DNA of 64,000 nt from Spizellomyces punctatus DAOM BR117 (lineage: Eukaryota > Chytridiomycota > Chytridiomycetes > Spizellomycetales > Spizellomycetaceae): positions 711,066-775,065 of the forward strand of contig NW_015971541.1 of assembly GCF_000182565.1 (NCBI RefSeq), written 5' to 3'. Each line of letters opens with the position of its first letter. Positions within the stretch are counted from its first letter, which is position 1. The notes under the pieces were generated by a model. It was given only the letters and a program-made list of their open reading frames with translations. It was not told the origin of the DNA and searched no databases. A program made the translations under genes and the position numbers. Of the stretch, positions 1 through 12,148 are shown piece after piece.

Positions 1-494
1 ACTTTTAATCCCACTCCATTTTGCCAAAACCATCACTCCAAGGTTCAGCAAGGTTGAACACACAACAGATACAAATGCAAAAGCAGCATATTTGTTGGAT
101 GACCACGTCCGTTCTAATACTCGGAAATGGTAGAGGAGCAGGGACCCGAATAGGAGGGTGGACGTTGTAGGGAAAAGGAGGTTTGTCGTTAGAAGCCGCC
201 AGTACTTTGAAAGGCGCGATTTTCAGTATGGGTGCACGACGGACGCATCTGTTCACAAAGTCCGCTCCTCACCTGATAATGAACAAATAGGTGTGGATAC
301 AGCTGAAGATGCCATTTATGTCTGACGTCGAGCATGGTTGCGAGTAGCGTATTGAATCCCAAGGAGAGGATCATGGCCTTGGTGACGGGAGCATTGTCTG
401 TGAGATGCAAATCAGTCGATTTGAGTGGGTAAACAAATCATGAAACTTGCGAGGAGTGCCTACAAAATCCCGAGGGTCCGCCGCCTGGGAGCAT
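1..494 (-). CDS. UBAC2/Dsc2-like rhomboid-family ER protein, 5' part
   Basis: Three exons are readable: 464-494, 273-397 and 1-204, the last running off the window. The N-terminus reads MLPGGGPSGFYNAPVTKA, and the split TAC codon joins exons 1 and 2 cleanly. Further on, HYQ-YWRLLTTNLLF and YHFRVLERTWSSNKYAAF match the first transmembrane region of UBAC2, a pseudo-rhomboid that works with derlin-type ER degradation factors. The fungal relative Dsc2 belongs to the Golgi/ER Dsc E3 ligase complex. At least two hydrophobic segments are visible (TLLFGSLLLY; FAFVSVVCSTLLNLGVMVL). The UBA domain expected at the C-terminus would lie outside the window. The family call is firm; choosing Dsc2 over UBAC2 is not possible from this part. 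Confidence 0.78.
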
Positions 495-655
495 GGTTGT
501 GGGGTGACAGCGTTGATGTCAAATTTTGAAAGGAATCAACACAAGGATTTCTCAATGCGAGGCTTCAACCTCGATGGGAAATTTGCAGAAAAGTGTGTAA
601 AGCCCGCGATGTTTTGCGTTGAGCAGGTTTCGAACCCGCTGCTTAGTAATGCAGT

Positions 656-2639
656 TTATGATTCTTCCACCAGCACACCACATGCCAGCCCGTCCCATTT
701 CCCGCCGTGCTTCCAAAACCTATCTATAAGCTTTTTATCACCATCAAAGTCTGGATCAGCCCAGTTTGGAATTGGGGTTTCGTATTTGCCTCTGTCCCAT
801 TCACACTTCCAGCTATGCAACCAGATTTGTAATTGCTCAGGTATAGGGTCCATTCTTTGAATAAGACACTCGCTGCAATCTGCTTCCAACGTGTCGGCGA
901 TCTGTTGGTTGGATGATGCTTCTTCAGCGTCAGATTGTAGTTGACCGACGGTAATTAAGGCTGAATCCGTGTGGTCCTGAACATCTTGTGGATACGCATG
1001 TGGCGTCAATTCCTTGAGAACGCTGTCGAGCTGTCCTTTCTCAATACCACCCTTTCCCAAGCTGGGGCCCCATATATCGCAACAATAAATGGGATCATTC
1101 GCGATGGGATACCCAAGGTATTGCAGATGAACGCGAATCTGATGTGTACGGCCCGTCAGTGGTTTACCTACGGTGATTACAAGTAGGTAAATATGTTTCA
1201 TGTGGTACGATTTCATCCGGGACGTTACATTCTACAACACTCGTCAACCCGTTATAGCTCCATCGTTTAAATATAGTTTTGCATTCTTTCCCTTCTGGTG
1301 AAACCGTGTTCACACCCAATTTGTGGGAAACCGTTAAAATCGGCTCCTCACAGATGATTTCCTCTCTGAAGCATGAGAATAGTAAGCACAGATAAAAGAC
1401 AAACTCCATAAAATGATGATCGACTAGCTTACGTGGGAAACTCCCCTCGCACTCGGCAAAGGTATGTTTTTTCAACATTCCGCTGCTGAAACTCTACCAT
1501 CAATTCCTGTGATCGCTTCTTGTTACGAGCAATCAGACAAAGACCTGATGTTAGCCTGTCGAGCCTATTGACGGCTACGTGCACATTAGCATTGCACCTT
1601 TCATTTCGTTTACAAATCGTTACTCCATGGCTTACGGAATAGATTCGAATAATTGAATTCGGGACTTCGTAAAATATGCAATATCGTATTGTGATGATAG
1701 CGCCCTGTTGGATGGATCTTGTGTGCAATGAGGAAGTGTCGCTTTATTAGATGGTAGTGTCAAGAGAACGTACCGGGATAGAGCTTGGTTTATTGACAAC
1801 AAGCATGTCAGTATCGGAATATACAATCTCCACAGTTTGGTCGGAAATCGGCGGTTCGTGGCGATGTATGGAGTGTGATAGAAGATCACCGTTGCGGAGG
1901 ACATAATCAAGAGAAATGCGCTCATTGTTTATCAAGATCTTCCCAGTGCAGATGGCTTTTTCCTGAGATTGATGGGACCATTCTGGTCAAAGCAGTTCCA
2001 ACGCGGAATCGGTAGCAGTAGGCATCCCACGTACATAGTAATCTCTAGGTTTGTCCTGAAACTCCTTTGCAAAGACCTCTATTATCGGACGTCCTTGCCA
2101 TCGGCCCTTTGCATACGTTTGGTAGACAAACTTGTATGGTTTCACTTTGCGCAAGCCTGCAAGTCATCCAGTGTTAGTCGAGCTCCTCCAACACTCTTCC
2201 AGTGCGTGTTGTACTGAGAATCATGCCTTTTTCAAAGTAGTATTCCACATCTGGTAAAGGCTGGCCCTCTATTGGTAGATACGTGATCTGGTCATGAATG
2301 ATTTTCTTGGCAGAAGGATCCCACATGACAGACTAACCAACCATGCGACAGGAACGCCTTTCTGCCAATAGGCTTTTCCTATTTCCAAACCACTATATCA
2401 GGATTTCTGTGACGTCTGCTTTCAGTAAGACACGAGTAGGTCACCTTTTTCGCCTTTATGTTTGATCTGCTATGTTCTGACCTCAACCGTTTCATCGGTG
2501 GTTCGTCGACAACATTGTCTCCCATCTCCACCGGCTTGTAATTCAATTTCTTATTGGTAGACCGTACAAGCGTACTGCCAGGCAGACCTGCACTCGTATG
2601 GGATGCCGTGACGGATTCTGCAAGCGATTCCCCCACCAT
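656..2639 (-). CDS. RluA-family tRNA pseudouridine synthase (Pus9/Rib2-N type)
   Basis: Eight exons (2394-2639, 2215-2332, 2035-2156, 1774-1962, 1636-1717, 1433-1574, 1229-1365, 656-1167) sum to 1548 bases and encode 515 residues. The protein has the N-terminal block [15 protein letters not shown] typical of Pus9/Rib2, an S4-like segment ([20 protein letters not shown]), [10 protein letters not shown], the catalytic loop NRLDRLTSG with its Asp, and the RluA motif [21 protein letters not shown]. Family members isomerise uridine 32 in cytosolic or mitochondrial tRNA. Dikarya RIB2 carries a DRAP deaminase domain after this module; here the protein stops about 65 residues after the RluA tail (near WLHSWKCEW) with no deaminase motif. 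So it is a stand-alone pseudouridine synthase. The first intron (2333-2393, GTGGTT donor) is the least certain junction. Confidence 0.85.
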
Positions 2640-3064
2640 GGTAAACCCTCAAGATCTCCCAATAAAAACTCTAAAACTAGAGATTTGGGGGGGCGCGCGC
2701 GTGCCGGTTAATGGTTTTGTGTGACTGCAAGAGGCGCCTACCGCGCGGAAAGAAGGCTTGCCGGACTCAAGTTTCTTTTGCTTTGTCCTTTTTGTTCAAG
2801 GAAAATGATGCATGGTCGTTGATGAAAGAAACCTCAAAAGAATAGATACGCAGACGCTGCTCCCTTTTTAGTAGCCTTGGTAGTTTCTTGCATTCTCCTG
2901 GTTTCGACTGACAACTGACGGGTTGGGATACGCACTTGCTCTCGGTGGAGGCAGCGTCAAAACCGACTCTTGAGCCTGAACGACCGACTCTATTTGCATC
3001 TTCCTCCGCTATTGTAAAGTCACATCACCTTTGAGCCTCATTTTGTTTCTGCCAGTCACGGAAA
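2640..3064. other. Divergent intergenic region
   Basis: About 425 bases separate the starts of the pseudouridine synthase (minus) and CDC24 (plus), so the stretch must hold both promoters. There is a run of G with alternating GC near 2685-2702. No TATA box or further gene is evident. Confidence 0.5.
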
Positions 3065-6000
3065 ATGGAGATTGCCCGGCCGCCGCCACCGTCTACGAAC
3101 AGGGCGACTTCTGTTTCCCTGTACCAGCAGACAATGTCACTGATTGAAAAACTCTATGCTCTGCCAAGATTCGATTTTTACCTCTTCCCACAAGGCCTGG
3201 ACTCGTTCATTGATAATGCAACACTCATTGATCCCGTTGCGGTGATCTGGGCTTGCTTCCGGTTGGGATCGCCATTCTGCCACCTGTACAATCAGCTAAG
3301 ACCGAGAAAGAGGTTGCAGGTACCTGAATTGCCCAGCGTTGCACCACCCTACAATAATACATGTAAAAAGGCTGTATATGAGTTTGTGGTGGCCTGTAAG
3401 GCAGAGCTGCAGATGGAGGAGGCCGAACTGTTTACAATTTCGGGGTTGTACAAGGACGACACCAATGAGTTTGTAAAGGTACGTTGTTGTCAGCAGGGTG
3501 TTTTCTGGCTTTACTTACAATTTATATTTCTTTCCACAGCTTATGAAGACAATATCCATAGTGGTGCAGAAAATTGAAGATATGGGCCTCTTTCCACCTC
3601 CGCGACCTCTGCCCTTCTCCCTCCCAACATACGCTGCATCAGAGGGTCCATCAGATAACCGTGCCAAGTTGATTGCCGAAATGCTAAATACAGAAAGAAC
3701 TTATACGGCGGATCTGGAAAAGCTTCAGGTATACTTCATTTCGTACTTGAAAAGCTTCTAATTGCTGATATCTTTGATCTGTGATTTGCAGCGGTACAAA
3801 CGAGAGTTGGAGGTCCAGAATATTGTTCCACGAGATTCGCTGTTGCAGTTGTTTGCAAACCTGGATGAGCTTTTGGATTTTCAGCGACGATTTCTGTTGC
3901 AAATGGAAGCAACACTATCTTTTCCCCCCGCCGAACAACGAATTGGACAGCTGTTCATGCAGAATGTATGTGCACAAGGAAATATCATCCATTTCCAATC
4001 TTGATTGCTAAATGTTGTCTTGACCATCTATAGGAAGATGCCTTCGCAGTTTACGTTCCGTTCTGCGGAAACTACCAATTTGCGACACAGATAGCTACGG
4101 AACAAGCGGTGCAGCTGCAAAGAGTGCCGGATATGGATCCCCTTCGTGAGCTACCTTCCTACTTGATCAAACCTGTACAGCGTGTTTGTAAATATCCACT
4201 ACTATTGAATGTGAGTGGATAGAATTGGATGGAGCAGAGCTAGCGGGCTCATGACAATTGACCTGTTGATTTCATACAGGAGCTGATCAAGTATAGTGAT
4301 GCCGCAACATATCCGTTCATGGAAGAGCTTAGGGGAGGACTGGCCGCAATCAAACGTGTGACAGACCGTGTGAATGAGGAAAAACGACAAGAGGAGAATC
4401 GCCGGATGAAGCGTGACGTTATAGAGCGCGTTGAAGATTGGAAGGTAGGTGTACCAGAGATTTAAATTGGCCAAGTCTTCTTGTGACACGTTGCGGAATT
4501 TTAGGGTTTGAACGTGGCGGATTTTGGGGAACTCCTTCTCTCTGAGAAATTTCCAATGTCGACTGGAGAATCCGAACGTGACTATGACCTCTTCCTGTTT
4601 GAACACATCCTGTTATGTTGTAAAGACACAACCAAAAAGAGGAAGAGCAAGAAGAACGCGAAGGAAGATTCAACAACTTATGCTCTCAAAGGAAATATCT
4701 ATATTGAACGTATCGATAGTGTCACCAATGAGGCCAATCCTGCGCAGCAAAAGTTCCAATTGAAGGTCTTCTGGCGCGACGGAATGGATATGGAGTCGTT
4801 CGTTCTTCGTTGTCGAAATATGGAACAGGTGAAGCTGTGGCAGGACCGTTTGGATGGATTGATTCAAGCCGAGCGTCTCAGAAAACTATCGCTACGTGAG
4901 ACGAATCCATACACAAAATCTACACAATTACATCCGGATATTATCCGAGGACTGGGACGCGGATTACTTTCTGTGAAAGATGACGAAGATGAACTGGCAG
5001 ATCAACGGTACCCACGCGGGGAACAGCGGCTGGATGCCATACGGTCTCCGACAGGAGAGCTGCCTCCACCGATACAGCGGTCAAAATCCATTCCGTTCAA
5101 TTACTATCCCAATGTTGCACCGAATAAACCCCAGTATCCTAATGAGCCATCCGAGACGTCCACGTCATTGTCAGCCGCGCAGCTGCGAAAGAGTGCGCCA
5201 GCCAAACCAAGAAGCAACAATATGGCGTCATCTTCTGAATATTCTTCCCGCTCATTAGCGTCAAGAGCCCGCAGCTCATCGCCGTCCAGAAGGAGGATAC
5301 CAAGGGAATCGAGTCCTCCACCTCCTGTGCCCGACTTGCCGATGAGCCCAACGGGAATGTCTGTCAATGGATATGAGAGAAGCTACGGGGAACGTGTTCG
5401 AGAGCGTAGCAGATCGCGTCCGCGAGAGGAGATACCAAGAATGCCCTTGCCACCACCGCCACAGCTACCACTGCCAGACCCTCCAGGAAGTCTGCTTTCT
5501 GGTATTTCGACAACTAGGGTATCGGAGTCGAGGCGTCCTAGTCGAAGCCAACCTTCCGACCGCGGGTACTTTGATGGATACGACGACATGTATGGGGCCA
5601 ACAGCTTTGGTTCACGTGGCCGAGGTGACTACGCTTCCGAGTTGCCACCGTCTCCTCCAGCGTCAGTGCCAGGGTCACCGATGACCCGGAAGGCGAACAT
5701 GCCACCTCCACCTACTTTGGCTCCACGAAGCATGACCAGTCCTTACCCCTTAACACAACTCTCCACAATGCAGGCAAATGACCCATACTTGCAGTCACGT
5801 GGAGAAATGAGGAATCAACAGGGCACAGGTCGAAAAGGATCCAATGCCGGTATTGCGTACAGCTATGAGCCAGTAAACCGAAACGGCGCAGGCGCTACGA
5901 GGACAAGGGGTATTAGTACAAGTAGTTCGGGTACGAGTACTACGTCCTACACACCACCCAACTTTCCTCTTCCTCCTACTCCTGCTTCGTCAACAGTGAA

Positions 6001-6364
6001 AATTGCACCCACCAGGAACGGAACGTTTCCACCTCCTTCGTCAGCGGGCACATCGAACAGTTCCGTAGCACCTTCGAACATGTCCGCACCAATGGTCAAA
6101 GTGAAGATGCACTATGGAACCGACATGTTTGTGGTGGCTGTTCCTGCGCGATGCACCTTTACTGAACTGCACTCCAAAATGGAGCGTAAGGTACGATTGT
6201 GTGGTGCAGCGGTCCCTGAAGGGAAGAAACTCCGAATGCGGTACCGTGATGAAGATGGTGATTACATTATGATTAACAATACAGAGGATGTTAGTATGGC
6301 GTTTGAGACTGGGAGAGGAGGAAAGGAGCGGGAAAAATCGTTTGTCAACATTTGGATTCTATAG
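3065..6364 (+). CDS. CDC24: Cdc24-type Rho/Cdc42 guanine nucleotide exchange factor
   Basis: Six exons (3065-3478, 3540-3728, 3792-3965, 4034-4210, 4280-4444, 4505-6364) encode 992 residues; all five introns fall between codons. Domains in order: calponin-homology-like region (about 20-125, with LYALPRFDFYLFPQGLDSF), DH/RhoGEF (about 183-372, with EMLNTERTYTADLEKLQ and SYLIKPVQRVCKYPLLL), PH (about 385-500, with YDLFLFEHILLCCK), a long Pro/Ser/Arg-rich linker, and a C-terminal PB1 domain (about 902-985, with VKVKMHYGTDMFVVAVP and RYRDEDGDYIMINN). This is exactly the architecture of fungal Cdc24, which activates Cdc42 at sites of polarised growth and binds the scaffold Bem1 through PB1. It is somewhat longer than yeast Cdc24 (854 residues), the extra length being in the disordered linker with several polyproline SH3 ligands. 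Confidence 0.95.
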
Positions 6365-6934
6365 AGGAAGCGTGTTTTCTAGTTCATACTGTTACGGGAA
6401 TGGGTGTATGTGCTTGTGGGTGTGTATCTTTTGGCGTAGATGGTCAGGTTGTCTTTGTACAAATAGCAAAATAAAAAAGGAGGGCAGAAGCTAACGACGC
6501 AAAGTGGCTATGCATAGTATATTTCTGTAAAAGGAAAGTCTGACCAGTCGGACAAGTCGCTGCGCGCCTTTTGCTAAAAATTGGGCGACGGGCCAAAAAA
6601 TGTTGTTGTGGCCAACGGTAAAAGGCAAAAGTGTTGCGCTATGGCTGTCTAAATCCTGGTTTTCATTTCTCGTTTTCTCCCCATCGCCCATCGGCAATCT
6701 GCCTTTCATCTTGTTCTTTTTTGAGACCTCATCTGTTTTGTAAGGGCTTTAGGGTTGATACCGAATTTGATACCCTCCCAATCACATACATCTCGTGTTC
6801 TTCTTCCCGTGCGTTTTTCCACCTGTTTCTTTTTCATTGAACCTCTTGTCACGACGGCTCCGTTGAATTCAACACACCGTCTCTCTGTACCGTTGCCCGA
6901 ACGTAGACCACTAGTTACCGTTGTTGATCCCAGC
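6365..6934. other. Intergenic region, promoter side of the RRM gene
   Basis: This 570-base gap holds the CDC24 3' end and the RRM gene promoter. It is pyrimidine-rich from about 6660 to 6850 on the plus strand, as is common upstream of fungal transcription starts. A short ORF on each strand looks like chance. No further gene is supported. Confidence 0.5.
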
Positions 6935-8455
6935 ATGGCCGACGCGCTTGATAGTTACCCCACGCTGTTTATCAGGTGCCTATCAAAATCAGAGCACTAT
7001 GGCAATTTCTTTAATACACGTTGAAATGAAATAATCTCTAATATAAACGCATTTTCTGTTAATATTGTAGTGGCATGCTGCCGAGCATCACTGAACTGGT
7101 ACGCTCTCCCGTGAGATGCATTGCTCGCTAGGTCAGTTACTGAGGTTGTCTCTTTTGCCACATGTAGGACCTCGTAAAAGTGTTGAATGAAATGAAATTG
7201 GAAACGTACGTTGGTTGTTTTGTCTTGGAGCTACTGTCGTCGATTCATACGAAACTCATGTCTGCTTCAGTAAGGTTATCATGGAACGGGATCCCGTGAC
7301 CTCTGTTCCTCTTGGGCGGATCAAGTTGATTTTCCGCTACATGCCTGACGGTACATCCTTGATTTTAACACCATCGCATTTCTCCCCACCTTTTGCTCAC
7401 GATGATATACTTTTGCAGCCGAACGTTTCTATGCAACCGTCAACGGCTCGTTGTTCCTCGGCGCCAAAGTGCATCTTACCTTTAAAGATCCAAATATGAA
7501 TTTCACCAATACATCCGGTTCCAAGAGCATCGTCGTCAAGCACATCCCTTTGGGAGTCACTTCCCTCGACTTTTACGAAGCCGTTCGCCCCTTCGGTCGG
7601 ATCATTTCGTGCAAGGTCATGATTGATCGTTCCGGCAGCGAGTCGTACGCTCTCTTGCAGTTTGAGAATCAGGACCATGCGGACCGATGTGTCAACGAGG
7701 TGAATGGATCCCAATTTAGGGGTAACACCATGTATGTGCTTCTCCCGCCTCTTTAACCCGATCATGAAGGCTCACATGACTTGTCCAGTTCTCTCTCATG
7801 GCAGTTCCCAAAGAACTCGCCTTACCAATATCCTACAAAGCGTACGTCAATGAGTAAGGAACAAATCATTGGGGTCGACGCTTCTCAATTGGGCGCTCCT
7901 GCCGGATGGAGTCAGAATGGCTCTACTACCAATGGATGGGGCCAACCGACGCCTCCAAACTCGCCTCCGCCGGTGAGTGTGACTCCACCAAACTGGTCAT
8001 CTGCGCCCAACCCGAATGCTGCGCCCTGGAGCCCGACAAGCCCGACCACCGGTTGGCATCAAGGAGCCTCGCAGGGCGGTGCCCCGCGACATGCTTGGGA
8101 GACTTCCACCCCAACAGTCGTGCCCGATATCCCACTTGATGAAAAGAATCTTTACATCAAGAATCTAGAAGAGCACGTTGACAATTTGGAGCTGTTCAAC
8201 ATGTTCCGTGTGTTTGGCAGAATTATTTCTGCCAGAGTCATGCGTGACGAAGCCACGGGCCGAAGCAAAGGGTTCGGATTCGTTTCCTTTGAAACAGCGG
8301 AAATGGCTGGAAGGGCTTTGCGCGACATGAACGGCAAACGATACGGTAACAAGCAACTGGTTGTCAACGTTGCTGAGCCAAAAGGATATCGGCAGACAAA
8401 ATTGGCCGCCCTTCATGCCGCAAAAGGCGGTTTGCCAAGCCCAGTAGCGGTTTGA
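6935..8455 (+). CDS. Three-RRM RNA-binding protein, PABP-like
   Basis: Six exons (6935-6975, 7071-7098, 7168-7205, 7271-7350, 7419-7731, 7789-8455) sum to 1167 bases, 388 residues. The first four exons are tiny (41, 28, 38 and 80 bases). They spell a divergent first RRM (SYPTLFISGMLPSITELDL; LGRIKLIFRYMPDAERFYA). RRM2 follows (SIVVKHIPLGVTSLDF; SYALLQFENQDHAD). After a Pro/Ser/Trp/Asn-rich linker comes RRM3, with clear RNP2 (NLYIKNL) and RNP1 (SKGFGFVSF). RRM3 resembles poly(A)-binding protein RRMs, but no MLLE domain is present, so this is not Pab1 itself. It probably binds mRNA; the target and compartment cannot be told from sequence. The short tail LAALHAAKGG is similar to what follows the last RRM in PABP-like proteins. 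Confidence 0.82.
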
Positions 8456-8754
8456 GCGGGTTATTGGGACATGGTATGGACATGAAAAGAACATTAGAAA
8501 TCAACCACAATTCACCTTTTTTTGGGAAGGAGATGCATTGCAGCCTCATATAGTATTTTTTTGTAACAATATATAGACATTCAAAAGTTGCGATGGGAAA
8601 TGGATTAGACAAATTCTATGTAAAAAAGATCTGTTACATTGGCAGTCGGTAACCGCGATGGGAGAACGTAATAAAAAAGACATGAACCCCACAGACCATT
8701 TATCACACCCGACAGCCCTGATCATTACAAGTAAAGCAACGGCATTGATACAAT
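8456..8754. other. Convergent intergenic region
   Basis: About 300 bases lie between the stop of the RRM gene and that of the transporter gene. They are AT-rich near 8540-8640 with several A/T runs that could serve polyadenylation. No gene is seen. Confidence 0.5.
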
Positions 8755-10292
8755 TTACTTTTTGGGCTTGCCAACAGCGTCCATATCTATATTCTCCCCA
8801 CGTCCAGACCCGTCTGGAACGCGTGAGAACTCTCCCCGGTTCTTGCTACTCCCACCAACAGCCTTTGCGACCGAAAACCCAATCACGCCTGCCACAACCA
8901 CTAGAGTCGACATGCCCTTTTGAGCCGTAAAGCATTGAGCCGTATCCCGTTGGCAAAACATAAGATGACTGAGTCCAAAAACCAGAACTGCTCGCAAAGC
9001 TTGCAACACGCCCGTCGCAACGGCTCCCGTACTCTCCAGCAGTTCAAAGTATGTCAAATTATGTCCTAACGAGCTGACGACCAATACCAAGTACATGCCG
9101 ATCACGCCGAAATCGTTGAGTGGCATTTCTCTCAGCGTTGGAATTGAAGAAAACAGCATGAGGACGAGACAAATGAGACCGCTGTAGAGTCCGACCCAGA
9201 AACATTGCTGCCGCGGGGCCATGGGTATAGCTGCGTTCGATAGTAAATAATCGTTCAGGGTATCTGCAAGAATGATGAGCGTTTTCAGTCCAGAGGTTTC
9301 AACCGATTGATGTTGGGCACAAAAGTAACTCACAAACACCAGAATATATGCATGTTCCCATCAGAGTGATAAAGAAGCCCGCCACGACTTTTGCATCTAT
9401 ACGCCATATTCAGAAGACCTTAGTACACTGCGCCACACAACGCTAGTAAAGATCAAATTGAAAGAAACGTACGGGACGTCTTTTCCTCTAAATCTGAACC
9501 GCCAGTAGCATTGATCGACAATCCCATCATGATAAGGAAAACCGCAAGCCATTGTGCAGCATTCAAGGTTCGTTTCAAGAATATACGGCTAAGAAAGGCG
9601 GTGAAAACAACCATACTGGCATAGATGACTTGAAATAGCTACAAGATGTGAATCAATAAACACTCGGAAACACGGTCCGAATCATTCTAACATACCCCAC
9701 TTCCAACAGAGAACTGACCAATGGTCAAGACCACATTTCCTAATACATCCATGAAAGCCACGCAAAGCACGCTCTTGTGCGCGATAGTGGGTTCTGTGCT
9801 ATTCGGGACGTGGAGTTCGTGATTAGCACGGTTGTAACCGTGTGTAATTCAGTTCCAGATCTCCATACCTGGCCTGCGTTGACTATTGGGTTCGGGGAGA
9901 AGGTGGATCGTTACCATTCCAATGTATGTCGCCAGAACGGTGAGCATGGACCGTCCGTCTGAGCAAGCAAAAGATTTACACATTATATTTCGTCGCGTCT
10001 TTAGTGGAAAAGAATGGTACCTACCAGCAGCGCCTTTGTAATGAAGCCATTGCCCTCCCAAAGTTGATATCAACCCTGTGGTCAGAAACACAAATTGGTT
10101 CCATAACACCACCTTCTTTGTCTTTGCCAAGCCGGCAGGGGAAGATCTACGGGCTAGTATGCGGGGGCTGATGACCTTGGGAGATGTCGGGGGACTTCCT
10201 GGCGGTGATGGTTCGACATGCAGACGCAGCACATCTTCTGATAGGGCAGTCGATATCGCTGGCGGATGCCTTTTTTCAAGAGCTTCTGGCAT
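8755..10292 (-). CDS. Drug/metabolite-transporter superfamily membrane protein (SLC35/EamA-like)
   Basis: The gene has at least six exons. Exon 1 begins at 10292 and its N-terminus (about 60 residues) is cytosolic-looking, Pro/Ser-rich and basic. Then come the hydrophobic segments of a ten-helix DMT protein: FVFLTTGLISTLGGQWLHY, SMLTVLATYIGMVTIHLLP, VAFMDVLGNVVLTIGQFSVG, LFQVIYASMVVFTAFLSRIF followed by LKRTLNAAQWLAVFLIMMG, and in the last exon FWVGLYSGLICLVLMLF, MYLVLVVSSLGHNLTYFELL and TLVVVAGVIGFSVAKAV. The VIYASMVVFTAFLSRIFLKR stretch is typical of EamA/TPT proteins. Members carry nucleotide sugars, triose phosphates, thiamine or other metabolites; the substrate is not readable here. The tail after the last helix is short and charged (SGRGENIDMDAVGKPKK). 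Confidence 0.72.
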
Positions 10293-10549
10293 CGTTCATT
10301 TCACTTGCGCGTATCGGGCAGTAGAGCCGCAGCACCCAACCAGAGGTCAGGTAAGCCTTGTTGCCATGGCATACATCACGACTCGTTTTGTAGGAGGGTA
10401 TGAGCAAGTAGGTTTCATAGTCGGGTGTGGTTGATATTTGCAGAACTAAATCGCAGCAGTCCTTTGGAATGTATTTACACATGTGCAGAAGAATTATCAT
10501 AAATTAGTTCATCGCATCCAATTATCTCATGGGGCCCATCTGTCTGCCA

Positions 10550-12148
10550 TTAAACCCAAACTTTAAGCTCCGCCTCGGGAACGTCGCACACCAAAGTCCC
10601 TTGAACAGCACTCCGACCTGCTCCCTTTCCATTTCCAACCACAAATCCACCCTCACTGCCCGCACACAAAATGCTTGATATGGTTGCGTCAGTCTCTGGC
10701 GTGGACGGCGGGCTTAGAGGTGCGGAAACATCTGATACCACAAATTGGACAATGGGGCCTGAAGCCGGAGAGTGTACTTCGGCTCGTCCTATGCGCTGCA
10801 TAAACTATATGCAGGAGATGATCAACTTTGCGTCGGCCCAGCTCATGCTTTTCTACGCGTACCTGGACTCTCATTCCCAGACACAGATCCTTGACTGTAT
10901 CAATTGCTAACGTTCCCTTGGAAGGATCACCGCCCGTAATGCGGTATACCGTCGAATCCTAAAAGACATGTACCTGAATCAATGGCTGGTACGGTGCAAA
11001 AATAAGGCGGGAAACAATAGGTCAAACATACATCTCCTTGAGAAACTTTCAAAAAGAGCTGTTGATCGGAATCGACCCCTGCACTCATTTCCCTGCCCTT
11101 CATGCAGGACAAGAGTTCTTTGGCCGCGTTCGATCCGTCCAAGCTCAAGATGATGTTTCCGCGACAGCTAACATAAACATTTATTATGTGGCGTTCTCGA
11201 TTGTCGACAATTGGGAATTACCCACCTCGTAATGACCAGCTCCTCGCCCAACACTTGCAAACCTTTATACTCCACGCTTGACGTCGGTTTCAAAGCAGGT
11301 GCAATCAAAGCAGCACCCACAACTCCACCATCCAGCACGCGATCGTTGAAAAACAAAGTGTGCGGGTGTCCGGTGATGAAGGGTGTCATGGATCCAACAA
11401 GTCCAATCTGATCATCGTGGTGATGAATACTTGCTGATCATGAGAAGATACAGTCTGAAGCCTTCCAACTCACTTTAGACGTGGATGGGAAGTACTCATC
11501 CAGGCTTTGGAGAAGGTGATGAGGTTCTCGGTCCGAAAATGTGAGCAGCATGTTCACTTTCTCTCTACAGGACAGTTGTTAATTACGAATCTAAGATGTT
11601 CTTGAACACAGGATGGATTCAACTTACTGCTCCCCTTTTAATCTCTCTAACGCATCCGGCAATAGTCCTTTCCCTCCACCAGTGGAAACACTCCAAAAGT
11701 CCTTCACGTCAAACCCATCGGCCTCCGACACTTTTCTCCCAAACTCTGGCCACCGCCCCACTGCCTTACTCTTGACCCTCCGCACATCCTGTTCATCTAC
11801 AGTGAAACCGACGCACTTTGTCTCTGGGTGGAGAAGCGCGATACTCAGCCCTGGTTTGCCAGATATTGAATCAACAATAGTGCCCATTAGGGTGGTAGGA
11901 TGGAGAGAGGATGAAATGATTCGGGGCAACTGGAGGAGCTGGTCACCGGGGTAATGCGGGGTGGCGAGCACGACACAAAGTGGTGATGGTACTGTTGGGA
12001 ATGGGTATGCGGATTGTTGAGCAGTCAGACATGACGCGACCGCTTTAGAGAGAGAGCTGGACGTTGAGGTAGTAGTTGTCCATAGGGAGCGTACATTGTG
12101 GTGACCGAGCTTGCGCTTCGTGGGGAAAGATGCAAGTGTCTTGAGCAT
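10550..12148 (-). CDS. FIST N/C-domain protein
   Basis: Exons are near 11624-12148, 11470-11575, 11220-11405, 11020-11160, 10880-10975 and 10550-10800. The product has the FIST_N/FIST_C pattern: PSTSKIGLVGSMTPFITGHP, then FFNDRVLDGGVVGAALIAP, KGLQVLGEELVITR (the 'plain result' strand of FIST_N), and a C-terminal FIST_C segment ending in ILCAGSEGGFVVGNGKGAG. FIST domains are small-ligand sensors in bacteria, and in animals they occur in the F-box protein FBXO22. No F-box is visible here. The first 50 residues are rich in Lys, Arg, Ser and Thr with almost no acids, so mitochondrial import is possible. Exact internal junctions were not all worked out; function is unknown. Confidence 0.65.

Noticed and set aside
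613-642. tRNA T-arm-like string (GCGGG-TTCGAAA-CCTGC) on the minus strand
   Set aside because: No matching acceptor stem, D-arm or anticodon arm at the right distance; it lies just after the pseudouridine synthase stop.
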